This document shows, in pieces, positions 17,123-26,475 of a stretch of DNA of 64,000 nt. Position 1 is the first letter of the stretch. Each line of letters begins with the position of its first letter. The stretch is taken from contig CAMYNW010000003.1 in assembly GCA_947259885.1 (NCBI GenBank), forward strand, positions 146,364 through 210,363. Direction: 5' to 3'. The notes under the pieces were generated by a model. That model was not told where the DNA came from. It saw only the letters and a list, made by a program, of their open reading frames with translations, and did not search any database. The translations under genes and the position numbers were made by a program. The stretch comes from an uncultured Gammaproteobacteria bacterium (GTDB lineage: Bacteria; Pseudomonadota; Gammaproteobacteria; Arenicellales; Poriferihabitantaceae).

Positions 17123-19725
17123 CAGTGAGCAGGAAGGTAGAAGCTGACTCAGACAAGATGGAAGCCTCCATCTATCGCTACATTCTTCACCACACCTGGA
17201 AGGATCAACTATGGCTGATTGTGCTGATTCTAATGTCGTTGCCCTTTGTTTATATCGGTCTTGAGATACCCAAAACCATTATCAACGAAGTTTTAAGCGG
17301 ACAATCGAATCGATTTGTGTTTTTAACCATGGAATTCGACCAGGTCGAGTTTCTGCTTCTAATGTCATTCGCATTTCTGGCGCTGATCCTTATTAATGGA
17401 ATACTCAAGTATGTCATCAACGTGTATCGGGGTGCACTTGGTGAACGCATGTTGCGCAGATTTCGTTACACGCTATACAGCCGTGTCTTGAGATTCCCCC
17501 TTCCTTATTTTAAGAAAGTGTCCGCCGGAGAACTGATACCAATGATCACCTCTGAAAGCGAACCTCTTGGGGGATTTATTGGCGATTCAATTGCGTTGCC
17601 AGCCTTTGAGGGCGGGCTACTTCTAACGTACGTGGGCTTTATTTTCGTTCAGGATATATGGCTGGGATTAGCCGCGATAGCACTATATCCACCTCAAGCC
17701 TATTTGATTCCGAAACTGCAACGCAAGATTAACAAACTGTCCCGGCAACGCGTCAAGTCAGTTCGAAAACTCGCGTATAGAGTTGGTGAGACCGTTAGCA
17801 GTGCCGTGGATATCAGGGCAAACGATACCGGATACCTCGAACGCGCAGATATCAGCTACCGGCTCGGAAAAATATTTAGGATCAGATACGAAATATACAG
17901 ACGTAAATTTTTTATCAAGTTCCTGAACAATTTTCTTGGACAGTTGACACCATTTTTCTTTTTTAGCATAGGTGGGTATTTAGTTCTTCAGGGCAGGCTG
18001 ACACTGGGCGCACTAGTTGCAGTGCTGGCAGCATACAAAGACATCGGGCCGCCATGGAAGGAATTGCTCAAGTTTTATCAGATTGCCGAAGACACTCGAG
18101 TCAAATATGCGCAAATAATTAAACAGTTTGAGCCAGAGAACATACGGAATGAAGAGCTTCACCTTGGGATAGATGTGACCGGTCCTCGATTTTCTAAATC
18201 CGTATCGGGAAACAATATATCTCTTTCAGCAGAGCATCATCATAGCAAGCTTGAAGGAATTAATTTCAATTTATCGGTCCCGGAGCACACTGGATTATTA
18301 TGCGCCGAAGGGGAAACCGGAAAGGAAGTAGGACTTTTATTGTCCGGCCTGGACCCACCCGTTCTGGGCGATCTTCGATTCGATGACTATGATGTCAAGG
18401 ATCTTCCAGAGGCGGCGCTAGGCAAGAACATTGGTTACTGTTCGCCCAATTCTAAACTTCTCAATGTCTCTGTAAAGGACAATCTCCTATATGGACTCAA
18501 GCATCGACCAGTCGAGGGAGGCATGGCTCTGGAACTGCCTGAACCAGAGCTAGTGGAGGCAACAAGATCTGGAAACTCTATTCATAATGTAAGAACCTCC
18601 TGGGTCGACTTTCATACTGTCGGGACGCAAACACAAGAGGAGTTCGAGGTCTTTAAAGATGAGGTTATCAATGCGGTTGAATTGGACCAGGACATAATGG
18701 GATTAGCCCAACGCTTATATCTCAAGGGAAAATCAGATCAGGAGCTGATGAAAGAGATCGTGGACGCACGGACTGAAGTTAGGAATGCGATTCGAGACCT
18801 GGATGATGGAAAATTAATCGAGACTTTCGAAACAACTGTCTACAGTCAAAATTTGACCGTTGCGGAAAACCTGCTGTTCGGCACTCCCTACGACCTAGCT
18901 GCGGACCTTGAGGATCTTGCCTTTGCTCAAGAAGTGCAGGATATTCTGTCGACAACTGAATTGAACAAAGACTTAATCTATGTCGGTCTCGAAGCGGCAC
19001 GATTGATGATCGAACTGTTTGAGAATGTCGATACGGATAGCGATTTCTTTACCCGTTACAGCTTTATTGAAGCATCAAAATTAAGCAAATACCAAGAACT
19101 TATCGAGAAAATAGACAGCTCAGGAACCCAGAGTTTCAGCGAGCGCGATAGCAAATTATTAATTTCGGTCGCTTTGCGAATATCTCCTGCCCAACACCGT
19201 CTGAGTTTAATCACATCTGAAATTCAAGGCCAGATTGTTGCGGTACGCAAATTGATTATGGAAGAACTTGGATACGATAACGACATAATCCAATTTATAG
19301 ATAAGGATGGCTATCAATCAGGCATGAATGTACGGGCAAATTTACTTTTTGGAAAAATTGCTTACGATAAAAGACATCTGCAAGACCGAATACATCAGCG
19401 GCTAAATCAGGTGTTGAGCACGCTTGGACTGGGAAAGGTTATTCTGAATCGGGGTTTGCAGTTTCATTGTGGAGAAGCTGGTTCAAATTTACCGCAAACA
19501 TTTAGACAGAAACTACTATTGGCTCGAGCGTTGATTAAAAATCCTGACGTACTGATTATCGAAGAGCCCTTGTCTGCCTTAAACTTCGAATCACAGAAAC
19601 GGATTTTTACAAACGTCAAGAAGTTGCGCGACGGTAAAAATATGATTTGGATATTTAGTGACAAACGATTCGCCGAAGAATTTGATCAGGTCCTATCTTT
19701 TGACAATTCAGTGTCTGGCAGTTAG
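17119..19725 (+). CDS. ABC transporter, fused membrane and ATPase domains, with degraded ATPase motifs
   Basis: This 868-residue protein has a six-helix ABC exporter membrane domain (about residues 30-330) and an unusually long nucleotide-binding region (about 380-860). The family has a long insertion in the ATPase. Here the Walker A reads EGETGKEVG instead of GxxGxGKS/T, the Q-loop region reads YCSPNSKLL, the signature reads LPQTFRQKLLLARAL, the Walker B ends LIIEEPLSALN, and no H-loop His is seen in MIWIFSDKRF. The ENLLFG-type segment that follows a Q-loop occurs three times (VKDNLLYG, VAENLLFG, VRANLLFG). The TTG start is chosen because it overlaps the upstream stop (TTGA); ATG at 17158 is an alternative. 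Substrate unknown. Confidence 0.85.
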   Translation: MTVSRKVEADSDKMEASIYRYILHHTWKDQLWLIVLILMSLPFVYIGLEIPKTIINEVLSGQSNRFVFLTMEFDQVEFLLLMSFAFLALILINGILKYVINVYRGALGERMLRRFRYTLYSRVLRFPLPYFKKVSAGELIPMITSESEPLGGFIGDSIALPAFEGGLLLTYVGFIFVQDIWLGLAAIALYPPQAYLIPKLQRKINKLSRQRVKSVRKLAYRVGETVSSAVDIRANDTGYLERADISYRLGKIFRIRYEIYRRKFFIKFLNNFLGQLTPFFFFSIGGYLVLQGRLTLGALVAVLAAYKDIGPPWKELLKFYQIAEDTRVKYAQIIKQFEPENIRNEELHLGIDVTGPRFSKSVSGNNISLSAEHHHSKLEGINFNLSVPEHTGLLCAEGETGKEVGLLLSGLDPPVLGDLRFDDYDVKDLPEAALGKNIGYCSPNSKLLNVSVKDNLLYGLKHRPVEGGMALELPEPELVEATRSGNSIHNVRTSWVDFHTVGTQTQEEFEVFKDEVINAVELDQDIMGLAQRLYLKGKSDQELMKEIVDARTEVRNAIRDLDDGKLIETFETTVYSQNLTVAENLLFGTPYDLAADLEDLAFAQEVQDILSTTELNKDLIYVGLEAARLMIELFENVDTDSDFFTRYSFIEASKLSKYQELIEKIDSSGTQSFSERDSKLLISVALRISPAQHRLSLITSEIQGQIVAVRKLIMEELGYDNDIIQFIDKDGYQSGMNVRANLLFGKIAYDKRHLQDRIHQRLNQVLSTLGLGKVILNRGLQFHCGEAGSNLPQTFRQKLLLARALIKNPDVLIIEEPLSALNFESQKRIFTNVKKLRDGKNMIWIFSDKRFAEEFDQVLSFDNSVSGS

Positions 19726-20148
19726 CTCAATGAGCAACTGACTCCGCACGCCGTGAAAATATTCATCTGAATCTCTGGATCAAGTGAATCTCTGGGTCAG
19801 GCAAATGTTGCCGAGTTAATATAAAAATGCGCGGCTATGCTTGCGAAGTAACCCGACACAATTACCCATGACCACTTCAAGTCTGCAAAGAAAATATATA
19901 CCCCCCGGGCCTGACCCATTACCACATGATGCACGACTAATCATTGCAGCATCTCGGATGGTACATTTCTACACCGGCAACATTCATATCATTAAAGTTT
20001 CTCATATTATCGGTAACAATCAGATTTAATCTCTATAGCAACTCGATCTGTTCGGCAAGCAGAAGTGAACCGCAGTTCTGCAATTTTCCCCAACATCCCA
20101 TGTGCCCAGCGACTACAATACCCCGCTTTTACTGATCCGTCCGATTGC
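19726..20148. other. intergenic region, no gene seen
   Basis: Spacer between the ABC transporter and the DMT transporter. It contains a near-repeat of the phrase CTCTGGATCAAGTGAAT / CTCTGGGTCAGGCAAAT around 19774-19806. No coding sequence or clear terminator was recognised. Confidence 0.35.
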
Positions 20149-21075
20149 ATGACCGCCCTCCATCACAACACAGATCGCCCTACCCTGGGTATACTTCTGA
20201 TGATTGCTGGAGTGGCATCGTTTGCTGTGATGGATGCAGCGATCAAGTGGTTAACGTCGGGTTTTTCGGTCACCCAGATTGTGGCCTTAAGGAGCTGGTT
20301 TGGATTACCTGTGCTGTTTGTTCTGGTCCATTTGGAAGGAGGAGCTTCCGCATTAAAAACCAAGCGGCCAGCGGCCCATGGATTGAGATACCTGCTGGTA
20401 CTAGCGTTGAGCTTTAGTTTTTTCTGGGTGCTGTCCCAGATGAAATTAGTTGATGCGATTGCCATTACCTTTGCTGCGCCGATAATAATTGCCGCACTTT
20501 CGGTACCGTTATTGAAAGAAGCCGTTGGTTTTCATCGTTGGTCAGCGATCATGGTCGGTTTTATTGGCGTGTTGGTCATTCTTAGACCGGGCGCGGGAGT
20601 TTTTCAATGGGCATCTGTGGTAGCACTTGGTAGCACCACCGTCTACGCATTTTTAATGATCACCACCCGCGCTCTTAAGTCTACGGAGACTACCGCAGCA
20701 CTCATGTTTTATCCGCAGTTCGGTATGGCGCTCACGGGAACAATATTCGCGCCTTTGTTCTGGGTGACACCAAGCCTAGCTGAATTTGGGTTATTCGCCA
20801 TAGCGGGAACGTTTGGCAGTGTAGGCATCCTCTGCCTGACTAATGCATTTCGACTGGCGCCTGTCGCGACAGTTTCACCATTTGAATATACCGCTCTTAT
20901 CTGGGCAACACTGCTCGGTTTCCTGATTTGGCGCGAACTACCGGATTCACTTACCCTGTTTGGTGCCAGCATTGTGATTGCCAGTGGACTCTATATTCTT
21001 TATCGCGAAACCAGGCAAACAGGCAGGGCCCAGCCGAAGTTGCCCGGAATGAGTCCAGACGACACCGGGCAATAA
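20149..21075 (+). CDS. DMT superfamily (EamA) transporter
   Basis: This 308-residue membrane protein (start at MTALHHNTDRPTLG; a longer frame adds 28 unlikely residues) has about ten helices in two EamA repeats. The first begins LLMIAGVASFAVMDAAIKW and the second begins VVALGSTTVYAFLMITTRA. It has PVATVSPFEYTALIWATLLG, a typical last-repeat signature. EamA proteins export or import amino acids, nucleosides and similar metabolites. The ribosome-binding site is weak. Substrate cannot be told from sequence, and the flanking genes are unrelated. Confidence 0.87.
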   Translation: MTALHHNTDRPTLGILLMIAGVASFAVMDAAIKWLTSGFSVTQIVALRSWFGLPVLFVLVHLEGGASALKTKRPAAHGLRYLLVLALSFSFFWVLSQMKLVDAIAITFAAPIIIAALSVPLLKEAVGFHRWSAIMVGFIGVLVILRPGAGVFQWASVVALGSTTVYAFLMITTRALKSTETTAALMFYPQFGMALTGTIFAPLFWVTPSLAEFGLFAIAGTFGSVGILCLTNAFRLAPVATVSPFEYTALIWATLLGFLIWRELPDSLTLFGASIVIASGLYILYRETRQTGRAQPKLPGMSPDDTGQ

Positions 21076-21616
21076 AAATTACCTAACAAACTGCTTGAGT
21101 TAGACACAACTAAGTGCCTACAAACTATAGCCCAATTGACAAAGTCGCCAGGCTTAATTCGAACCACCCCAATAAAAGTAATAATTTTTAATTTCGGCAG
21201 CATTTCCATACGGTTACTAGGCGCTACTTTGGCAATATATTTTGATTAAAATGCAGCAAGTTGTCACCAATTGTTGTATATGAACGAATATAACAGTTCA
21301 AATTCGATTCATTTGGACCTTTGCGTTTACTCAGATCTACGGGAAGTTGCAACTGCTCCTTAGTTTGCGTAATATGAATTTGCGCGGTTAACCTGTCTAG
21401 CGGGCCTACGATGTCTGTCCCTACTATAAAGACGGTAATCGGAGGTGTGTTGGGGGGGTACTACAAAACTAAATAGTAGCGAACGAAGTAGCGTCAGCCG
21501 GATTGTGTTTAACGCAATCCGGTTTTTTATGGCCGGATAATCGGGGAGGTGTCTAATGATCATTACTCGACACCTTATTGATAACGAGTTCTGCTATAAA
21601 TTATCTGGGGGACACT
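21076..21616. other. long leader/intergenic region containing a terminator-like hairpin
   Basis: This 540 bp stretch has no convincing gene. It includes a G-rich run (TGTTGGGGGGG at about 21448), a small inverted repeat TACTA/TAGTA around 21459-21480, and a strong intrinsic-terminator-like hairpin at 21498-21528. The hairpin is about 90 bp before the next gene on the same strand, so this may be an attenuated leader or a small RNA. Confidence 0.4.
21498..21528 (+). terminator. intrinsic terminator/attenuator-like hairpin
   Basis: An 8-bp perfect stem (CCGGATTG / CAATCCGG) with a nine-base loop is followed directly by six T residues. It lies about 420 bp after the DMT transporter stop and 90 bp before the following membrane-protein gene. 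It can act either as a distant terminator or as an attenuator or the end of a short RNA. Confidence 0.65.
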
Positions 21617-22270
21617 ATGGAATATTTAGTGAATACTATGGAATTCGGCGACGCCATTCTGCTTGCTCACTTGGTTGGCACGATCTTCGGTATATGCGCG
21701 GCATACTACTTCGATACGGTCTTGTCCAAATTATGCAACACTGGTGTGGTGACCCGACGTATCTACCTGAGTTTCAGACACGCCGTTAAGGCCTGTACTT
21801 TTGCCACAGCCCTGCTTTGGTCTACCAGCCTCATCTATATTTCGTACCTGGCTAACGTTAGACCGGAATCCTTGACCGATCCGGTCTTCTGGGCAAAGAT
21901 CACGATAACCGCAGTGATCAGTGTAAATTTGCTGCTTATCAGCAATGTCGCAATGCCAATGGCTGCAAAGAGAATCGGTGTATCAATATTTGGCGGACTC
22001 ACTAATATTCAACAGGATATTATGATCGCCATCGGTGCAATATCCGGCATTTCGTGGATCTCTATTGTTGTGCTCGGTTTCGTCAAATTAAACTTGAACG
22101 GGCAAGACTCTATGACGGTATACGGCTCAATCGTTCTCGTTTACACCGCTTCTCTCGCAATCGGTCTGTTACTCAGCAAGATCGGAGGGCACGTGATTCG
22201 ACGCCGTTTTCTGCATCGGATGGAACAGAAAAAATCTAATCACAGACGAATAGCGGGCTACCTGCCCTAG
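21617..22270 (+). CDS. integral membrane protein, unknown function
   Basis: The chosen start is MEYLVNTMEFGDAILLAHLV after a GGGGGA box; a longer frame adds 13 residues. The 217-residue product has about five or six hydrophobic helices, with HLVGTIFGICAAYYFDTVL, a helix around AVKACTFATALLWSTSLIY, and others near KITITAVISVNLLLISNVAM and IAIGAISGISWISIVVLGF. The basic C-terminus HVIRRRFLHRME probably faces the cytoplasm. The layout resembles small heme-copper or copper-resistance-like membrane proteins only in a general way, and I do not assign a family. Confidence 0.7.
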   Translation: MEYLVNTMEFGDAILLAHLVGTIFGICAAYYFDTVLSKLCNTGVVTRRIYLSFRHAVKACTFATALLWSTSLIYISYLANVRPESLTDPVFWAKITITAVISVNLLLISNVAMPMAAKRIGVSIFGGLTNIQQDIMIAIGAISGISWISIVVLGFVKLNLNGQDSMTVYGSIVLVYTASLAIGLLLSKIGGHVIRRRFLHRMEQKKSNHRRIAGYLP

Positions 22271-22296
22271 GTCAGTTTCACCTTACGCATGCCTCA

Positions 22297-22336
22297 ACGG
22301 ATTGGAGTGATTCAAACTTGAAGTGCTCCAATCCGT
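22297..22336. terminator. bidirectional hairpin between convergent genes
   Basis: An 11-bp perfect inverted repeat (ACGGATTGGAG / CTCCAATCCGT) lies between the 3' ends of two convergent genes. There is no long T run, but its position suits a shared transcription stop. Confidence 0.55.
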
Positions 22337-22364
22337 CATAATTGTAGGGTCTAGATTATAGGAT

Positions 22365-22649
22365 CTAGCCCTCAACAATCGACAACTCTCGATCGTAGGC
22401 TTTGTTTGCAGCAACCATCGCGACCTGATATTCAGGATCCTCATAACACGCCACTGCATCCTGATACGTTGGAAATCGAACCACCAGCTGTCTCGGATAA
22501 TGTGACCCTTTCCTGGTATCGATCTCTCCTCCACCTGCAATAACTTCCGCGCCATAGCGTTCTCCAATCGGAATCCATAGTTGGCCGTATTCTTTAAGCG
22601 CATCTTCATCTTTAATTGATGAACCACACACAATCCAGTAACCACTCAT
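22365..22649 (-). CDS. DUF1330 family protein
   Basis: This 94-residue protein matches the DUF1330 ferredoxin-like fold, seen in YWIVCGSSIKDEDALKEYG and QLVVRFPTYQDAVACYEDPE. The family is small, soluble and of unknown enzymology, sometimes linked to isomerase or monooxygenase-like dimers. It is alone on the minus strand, convergent with the membrane protein and divergent from the copper operon. Confidence 0.88.
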   Translation of the reverse strand: MSGYWIVCGSSIKDEDALKEYGQLWIPIGERYGAEVIAGGGEIDTRKGSHYPRQLVVRFPTYQDAVACYEDPEYQVAMVAANKAYDRELSIVEG

Positions 22650-22738
22650 ATTGTCATGCCCTCTAAAATCTAATGATATTAAGTCGATAACGCATGATCA
22701 TTAACACGTTAAAATTGTCAATTTCTGCCTTCCCACTC

Positions 22739-22769
22739 TTGACTCTGTACTAACTACAAGGTTTACTAT
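22739..22769 (+). promoter_or_regulatory. MerR-type promoter with 19-bp spacer, upstream of copper operon
   Basis: A TTGACT -35 element and a TACTAT -10 element are separated by 19 bp, the over-long spacing typical of MerR/CueR-controlled promoters. The spacer contains a TGTA-CTAAC-TACA inverted repeat. It lies about 100 bp before a cytochrome c gene followed by a CueR-like gene and copA, so it is a plausible CueR target. This reading is by eye. Confidence 0.5.
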
Positions 22770-22866
22770 TATACTGACAATCTAGTATTGAAACTGGAGG
22801 TGACTCCAAAACTGGTCTCCATCCCGTTGCATCAACCATGAAACCTTTTCGAGTCAGCTGAATCCC

Positions 22867-23319
22867 GTGAATCACAAATCAAGTTTATCCTTGTTTCCTG
22901 GTGTTAAGTTTAAACTGCTAGCTTTGTTTTTGACCACAACTGCTCTCATTCCGGCACTCTCGGGCGCTCAGGATCGAGGCTATGATCCGGGTATGCTCGA
23001 AAACGGTCAGTACTTGTTTCAAAAGAATTGCGCAAGCTGTCATGGTCAGGCCGCGGAGGGTACCGTTAAAAACTGGCAACAGCGTGGAGAAGATGGGAAA
23101 TTGCCCCCGCCGCCACTAAACGGCACCGCACATACCTGGCACCATCCCATTAAAGGATTGGCGCACACGATCCGTAACGGGACACTGTCAATTGGTGGAA
23201 ACATGCCGCCATGGAAAGACAAGCTATCAAATGATGAAATTTTCTCCATCATTATTTGGCTCACTTCGCTATGGCCAGACGAAATCTATCAGGCCTGGCT
23301 TCAACGCAATAATTCTTAG
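22867..23319 (+). CDS. exported c-type cytochrome
   Basis: This 150-residue protein starts at a GTG. It has a signal peptide ending near LIPALSGAQD and one heme-binding CASCH motif around residue 55, within LFQKNCASCHGQ. A later Met in IGGNMPPWKDKLS is the likely second axial heme ligand. It belongs to the single-heme cytochrome c family. As the first gene of the copper operon, 11 bp before the MerR gene, it may serve a periplasmic redox role in copper(I) handling, although that is inferred from position only. Confidence 0.87.
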   Translation: MNHKSSLSLFPGVKFKLLALFLTTTALIPALSGAQDRGYDPGMLENGQYLFQKNCASCHGQAAEGTVKNWQQRGEDGKLPPPPLNGTAHTWHHPIKGLAHTIRNGTLSIGGNMPPWKDKLSNDEIFSIIIWLTSLWPDEIYQAWLQRNNS

Positions 23320-23330
23320 AACTTTCAACG

Positions 23331-23735
23331 ATGATTACAAGAGGAAAACTTTCAGAACAGAGCGGATGTAATGCGGAAACGATACGTTACTATGAGCGGA
23401 TTGGTCTTCTACCCGACCCCCCTCGCTCCGAATCGGGCTACAGAATGTACGATCAGGAACATGTCAGTCGCCTTAGATTTATTCAACGCGCGAGAGAACT
23501 AGGTTTTTCAGCGCAGCGTGTGCGCGATTTACTTAATTTGTCTGACAGACCCAAACAGCACACGCGAGCAGAAGTCAAAGATTTAACTGAAGCACATATC
23601 CAGGAAATATCCGAAAAAATTCGCGATCTACAGAAACTAAAGAAACGATTGGATGCTATCTCATCGCACTGCGATGGTGCCATGGAAAGCGCGAAAGACT
23701 GCCCTATTCTCATCTCTTTATTCGCAGAGCATTAA
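23331..23735 (+). CDS. MerR-family regulator, CueR-like copper sensor
   Basis: This 134-residue protein has the MerR winged helix (MITRGKLSEQSGCNAETIRYYERIGLL split over the first 30 residues), a long dimerisation helix and a C-terminal metal loop. Two cysteines, in SSHCDGAMESAKDCPIL, have the spacing of the CueR Cu(I)-binding pair (Cys-X7-Cys or close to it). CueR-type proteins twist the long-spacer promoter when bound to Cu(I) or Ag(I). The gene lies directly before copA, and a candidate MerR-type promoter is found upstream of the operon. Confidence 0.88.
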   Translation: MITRGKLSEQSGCNAETIRYYERIGLLPDPPRSESGYRMYDQEHVSRLRFIQRARELGFSAQRVRDLLNLSDRPKQHTRAEVKDLTEAHIQEISEKIRDLQKLKKRLDAISSHCDGAMESAKDCPILISLFAEH

Positions 23736-23776
23736 GAATTATTGTTTCTTTATTTATAAACACCATCTAATAGTTG

Positions 23777-26062
23777 ATGGACATCATTCTGCAAAAAAAC
23801 GCGCAAACCATTCAGCATCCAAGTGTTGAGAAACTCCAGGAATTAGCGGTTTCAGGCGCTGGATGTGCGAGTTGCGTGACCAAGATCGAAACTGCTCTGA
23901 AAAATGTGCCGGGTGTTGACCAGGCCGAAATGAATTTTGCCCAGCGCACGGTCACAATCACCGGTAGCGCCCCGCAGTGCACCTTGATCGCAGCGATTAA
24001 GAGCGCCGGATACGGCGCCGGGGCCATTGTAAATGAAGATGGATTAGAGGCACAGGATGAAAAAGAGAAAGCCGATCAGGCATATTATCGGCTCTTAATC
24101 CGCAATACGGTACTTGCCCTTTCCGTTGGAGTGCCGCTCATGTTGTTTGGAGTACTGGGTGGCGATATGTCGGTCTCTACAGGCCCAAGGCGCATCGCAT
24201 GGTTAGTGGTTGGAATTCTGACTCTCGGCGTGATGTTGTTTCCTGGCAGACACTTCTTCGTCGGGGCATGGAAGTCACTGATCAATCATTCGGCAAATAT
24301 GGATACCTTAATTGCACTCGGTACGGGTACTGCATGGTTATATTCTATGGTTGTGGTCTTATTTCCGACGTTGCTTCCGGAGATGGCACGTCATGTTTAT
24401 TTTGAGGCCACCACCATGATTATCGGGTTGATTAGCCTTGGCTTAGCACTCGAATCCCGCGCCCGAGGTAAAACCTCCGAAGCGATAAAAAGATTGATTG
24501 GTCTTCAACCGAAAACAGCGCGGGTTATGCGTGGCCAACTAGAGGTCGATATTCCGATTGCTGAGGTCCAAATTAGTGACTTAGTGAGAGTTCGTCCCGG
24601 AGAGAAAATTCCAGTGGATGGTGAAGTGGTTGAAGGAACTTCCGCTGTGGATGAGTCGATGTTGACCGGAGAGCCGATGCCGGTAGAGAAAGCTATTGGT
24701 GATGAGCTGGCCGCAGGAACCATCAACAAATCGGGGACAGTCGTCTTCAAGGCAACAAGAGTAGGTAAACATACAGCACTCGCGCAAATCATCAATATGG
24801 TGAAGCGCGCACAGAACTCTAAACCTCCCATCGGTCGGCTGGCCGATGTGATTTCCGCCTACTTTGTACCAGCTATCATGATTATCGCCGTCGTGAGCGC
24901 ACTGGCGTGGTTAAACTTTGGTCCCGCGCCGGCATTAGCTTTCGCAATGGTGAGCGCTACTACCGTGCTTATTATCGCCTGTCCGTGTGCGCTCGGTCTG
25001 GCAACTCCCATGTCGGTGATGGTGGGCGTAGGCAAAGCCGCTGAATCAGGAGTGCTGATCCGCAACGGAGAAGCACTGCAGACAGCGTCCAAAATCACCA
25101 CCATGGTCCTGGATAAAACCGGCACTATTACCGAGGGAACGCCGAGTGTTACCGATATCGTGCTTACTTCAGATTACAGTGAAGCAGAAGTATTGCAGTT
25201 CGCGGCAGCACTTGAGTCCGGCTCGGAACACCCTCTAGCTCTTTCAATCCTGGAGTCAGCGAGAGCTAAAGATATACGCTGGCAAAACGTCCAGAACTTT
25301 CAGGCCATCGCCGGACACGGTGTCGAGGGCCAGAATCAGGATGGAATATCGTTACTGTTTGGCAATGAAAAACTCATGCATGAACGCAACGTGGTGATCG
25401 ACAAACACCTTGCCAAAGCGGAATCACTGGCTTCGGAGGCTCGCACACCGATGTTCCTTGCGGCGAACGGTGAACTGATAGCCATCATTGCAGTGGACGA
25501 TCCGATAAAAGAGGATTCAATTCAAGCGATCAATCGGTTGAAGCGAGGCGGCGTTCGCGTGGTGATGCTGACCGGGGATAATCAGGCAACCGCTGCCGCG
25601 GTGGCCATGCGGGCAGGTGTCAACGAGTTTTTTGCCGAAGTGCTTCCACAAGACAAGGCAAAGAAAATAACCGAGTTACAGGCATCGGGAGAGATCGTCG
25701 GCATGACAGGTGACGGCATCAATGATGCACCCGCGCTGGCCATGGCAGATGTGGGATTTGCCATTGGCACAGGAACCGATGTTGCCATTGAAAGTGCGGA
25801 CATTACGCTTATGCGCGGCTCTTTACACGGCCTTGCCGACGCGATTGCAGTCAGCAAAGCAACACTGCGAAACATCAAACAGAACCTGTTTGGCGCCTTT
25901 ATCTATAACACAGCGGGAGTGCCGATCGCGGCGGGGTTACTGTACCCATTCTTCGGGATCTTATTAAGCCCTGTCGTTGCAGGCGCAGCAATGGCATTCT
26001 CCTCACTGACAGTGGTGTCGAACGCCAATCGATTGCGCTTGTTCAAGCCAGGTGAGCACTGA
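23777..26062 (+). CDS. copA: copper-exporting P1B-type ATPase
   Basis: The ATG at 23777 is preferred over an in-frame TTG one codon upstream. The 761-residue protein has one N-terminal heavy-metal domain with [13 protein letters not shown], eight transmembrane helices, the metal-passage motif [11 protein letters not shown] near residue 400, and the phosphorylated Asp in [11 protein letters not shown] near residue 446. It also has the actuator [10 protein letters not shown], the nucleotide-binding GSEHPLA, and the hinge [13 protein letters not shown]. The last helices carry YNTAGVP and [15 protein letters not shown], the YN and MxxSS motifs of Cu(I) ATPases. It pumps Cu(I) out of the cytoplasm and is co-operonic with the CueR-like sensor. 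Confidence 0.95.
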   Translation: MDIILQKNAQTIQHPSVEKLQELAVSGAGCASCVTKIETALKNVPGVDQAEMNFAQRTVTITGSAPQCTLIAAIKSAGYGAGAIVNEDGLEAQDEKEKADQAYYRLLIRNTVLALSVGVPLMLFGVLGGDMSVSTGPRRIAWLVVGILTLGVMLFPGRHFFVGAWKSLINHSANMDTLIALGTGTAWLYSMVVVLFPTLLPEMARHVYFEATTMIIGLISLGLALESRARGKTSEAIKRLIGLQPKTARVMRGQLEVDIPIAEVQISDLVRVRPGEKIPVDGEVVEGTSAVDESMLTGEPMPVEKAIGDELAAGTINKSGTVVFKATRVGKHTALAQIINMVKRAQNSKPPIGRLADVISAYFVPAIMIIAVVSALAWLNFGPAPALAFAMVSATTVLIIACPCALGLATPMSVMVGVGKAAESGVLIRNGEALQTASKITTMVLDKTGTITEGTPSVTDIVLTSDYSEAEVLQFAAALESGSEHPLALSILESARAKDIRWQNVQNFQAIAGHGVEGQNQDGISLLFGNEKLMHERNVVIDKHLAKAESLASEARTPMFLAANGELIAIIAVDDPIKEDSIQAINRLKRGGVRVVMLTGDNQATAAAVAMRAGVNEFFAEVLPQDKAKKITELQASGEIVGMTGDGINDAPALAMADVGFAIGTGTDVAIESADITLMRGSLHGLADAIAVSKATLRNIKQNLFGAFIYNTAGVPIAAGLLYPFFGILLSPVVAGAAMAFSSLTVVSNANRLRLFKPGEH

Positions 26063-26070
26063 TCGGATCA

Positions 26071-26430
26071 ATGGAATCGATCATCATAAATGGTGCAGGT
26101 ATTGCGTTAATCGCCGCCATTGTCTGGTGGTTTTGGCTGTATCAGCCCAAACAAGAAGCCATAGGAGGTAACGATCTTGAGATATTGGTCGAAAATGGTA
26201 TTTACACTCCTTCTCATGTCATCGTACCTGCTCATAAAGCGTTTACCATGAATTTTCTGCGCAAGGACCCTTCGCACTGCGCGGATCAGGTGCTGTTTCC
26301 CGACCTGGAGATCAGCTCGACGCTGACGCTGAACCAAGCTCAACAAATCAACCTACCTGCTTTGGAACCGGGTCGATATGCATTCCATTGCCAGATGCAA
26401 ATGTACCGGGGGCAGATTGAGGTAACATAG
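26071..26430 (+). CDS. membrane-anchored cupredoxin-like protein
   Basis: This 119-residue protein has one N-terminal membrane anchor (IIINGAGIALIAAIVWWFWLY) and a periplasmic cupredoxin domain. Potential copper ligands are the Cys in DPSHCADQVLFP and His-Cys-Met in YAFHCQMQMYRG. It lies 8 bp after copA and could pass or sequester copper at the membrane. The domain matches the EfeO/plastocyanin-like cupredoxin type. Confidence 0.84.
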   Translation: MESIIINGAGIALIAAIVWWFWLYQPKQEAIGGNDLEILVENGIYTPSHVIVPAHKAFTMNFLRKDPSHCADQVLFPDLEISSTLTLNQAQQINLPALEPGRYAFHCQMQMYRGQIEVT

Positions 26431-26475
26431 CAAACTTCAATGAACAATTTAACAATCCTTTTATAAATTAACCCA

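Noticed and set aside
21556..21789. ORF overlapping the start of the membrane protein
   Set aside because: It overlaps the better-supported membrane protein frame, has mixed composition and no domain.
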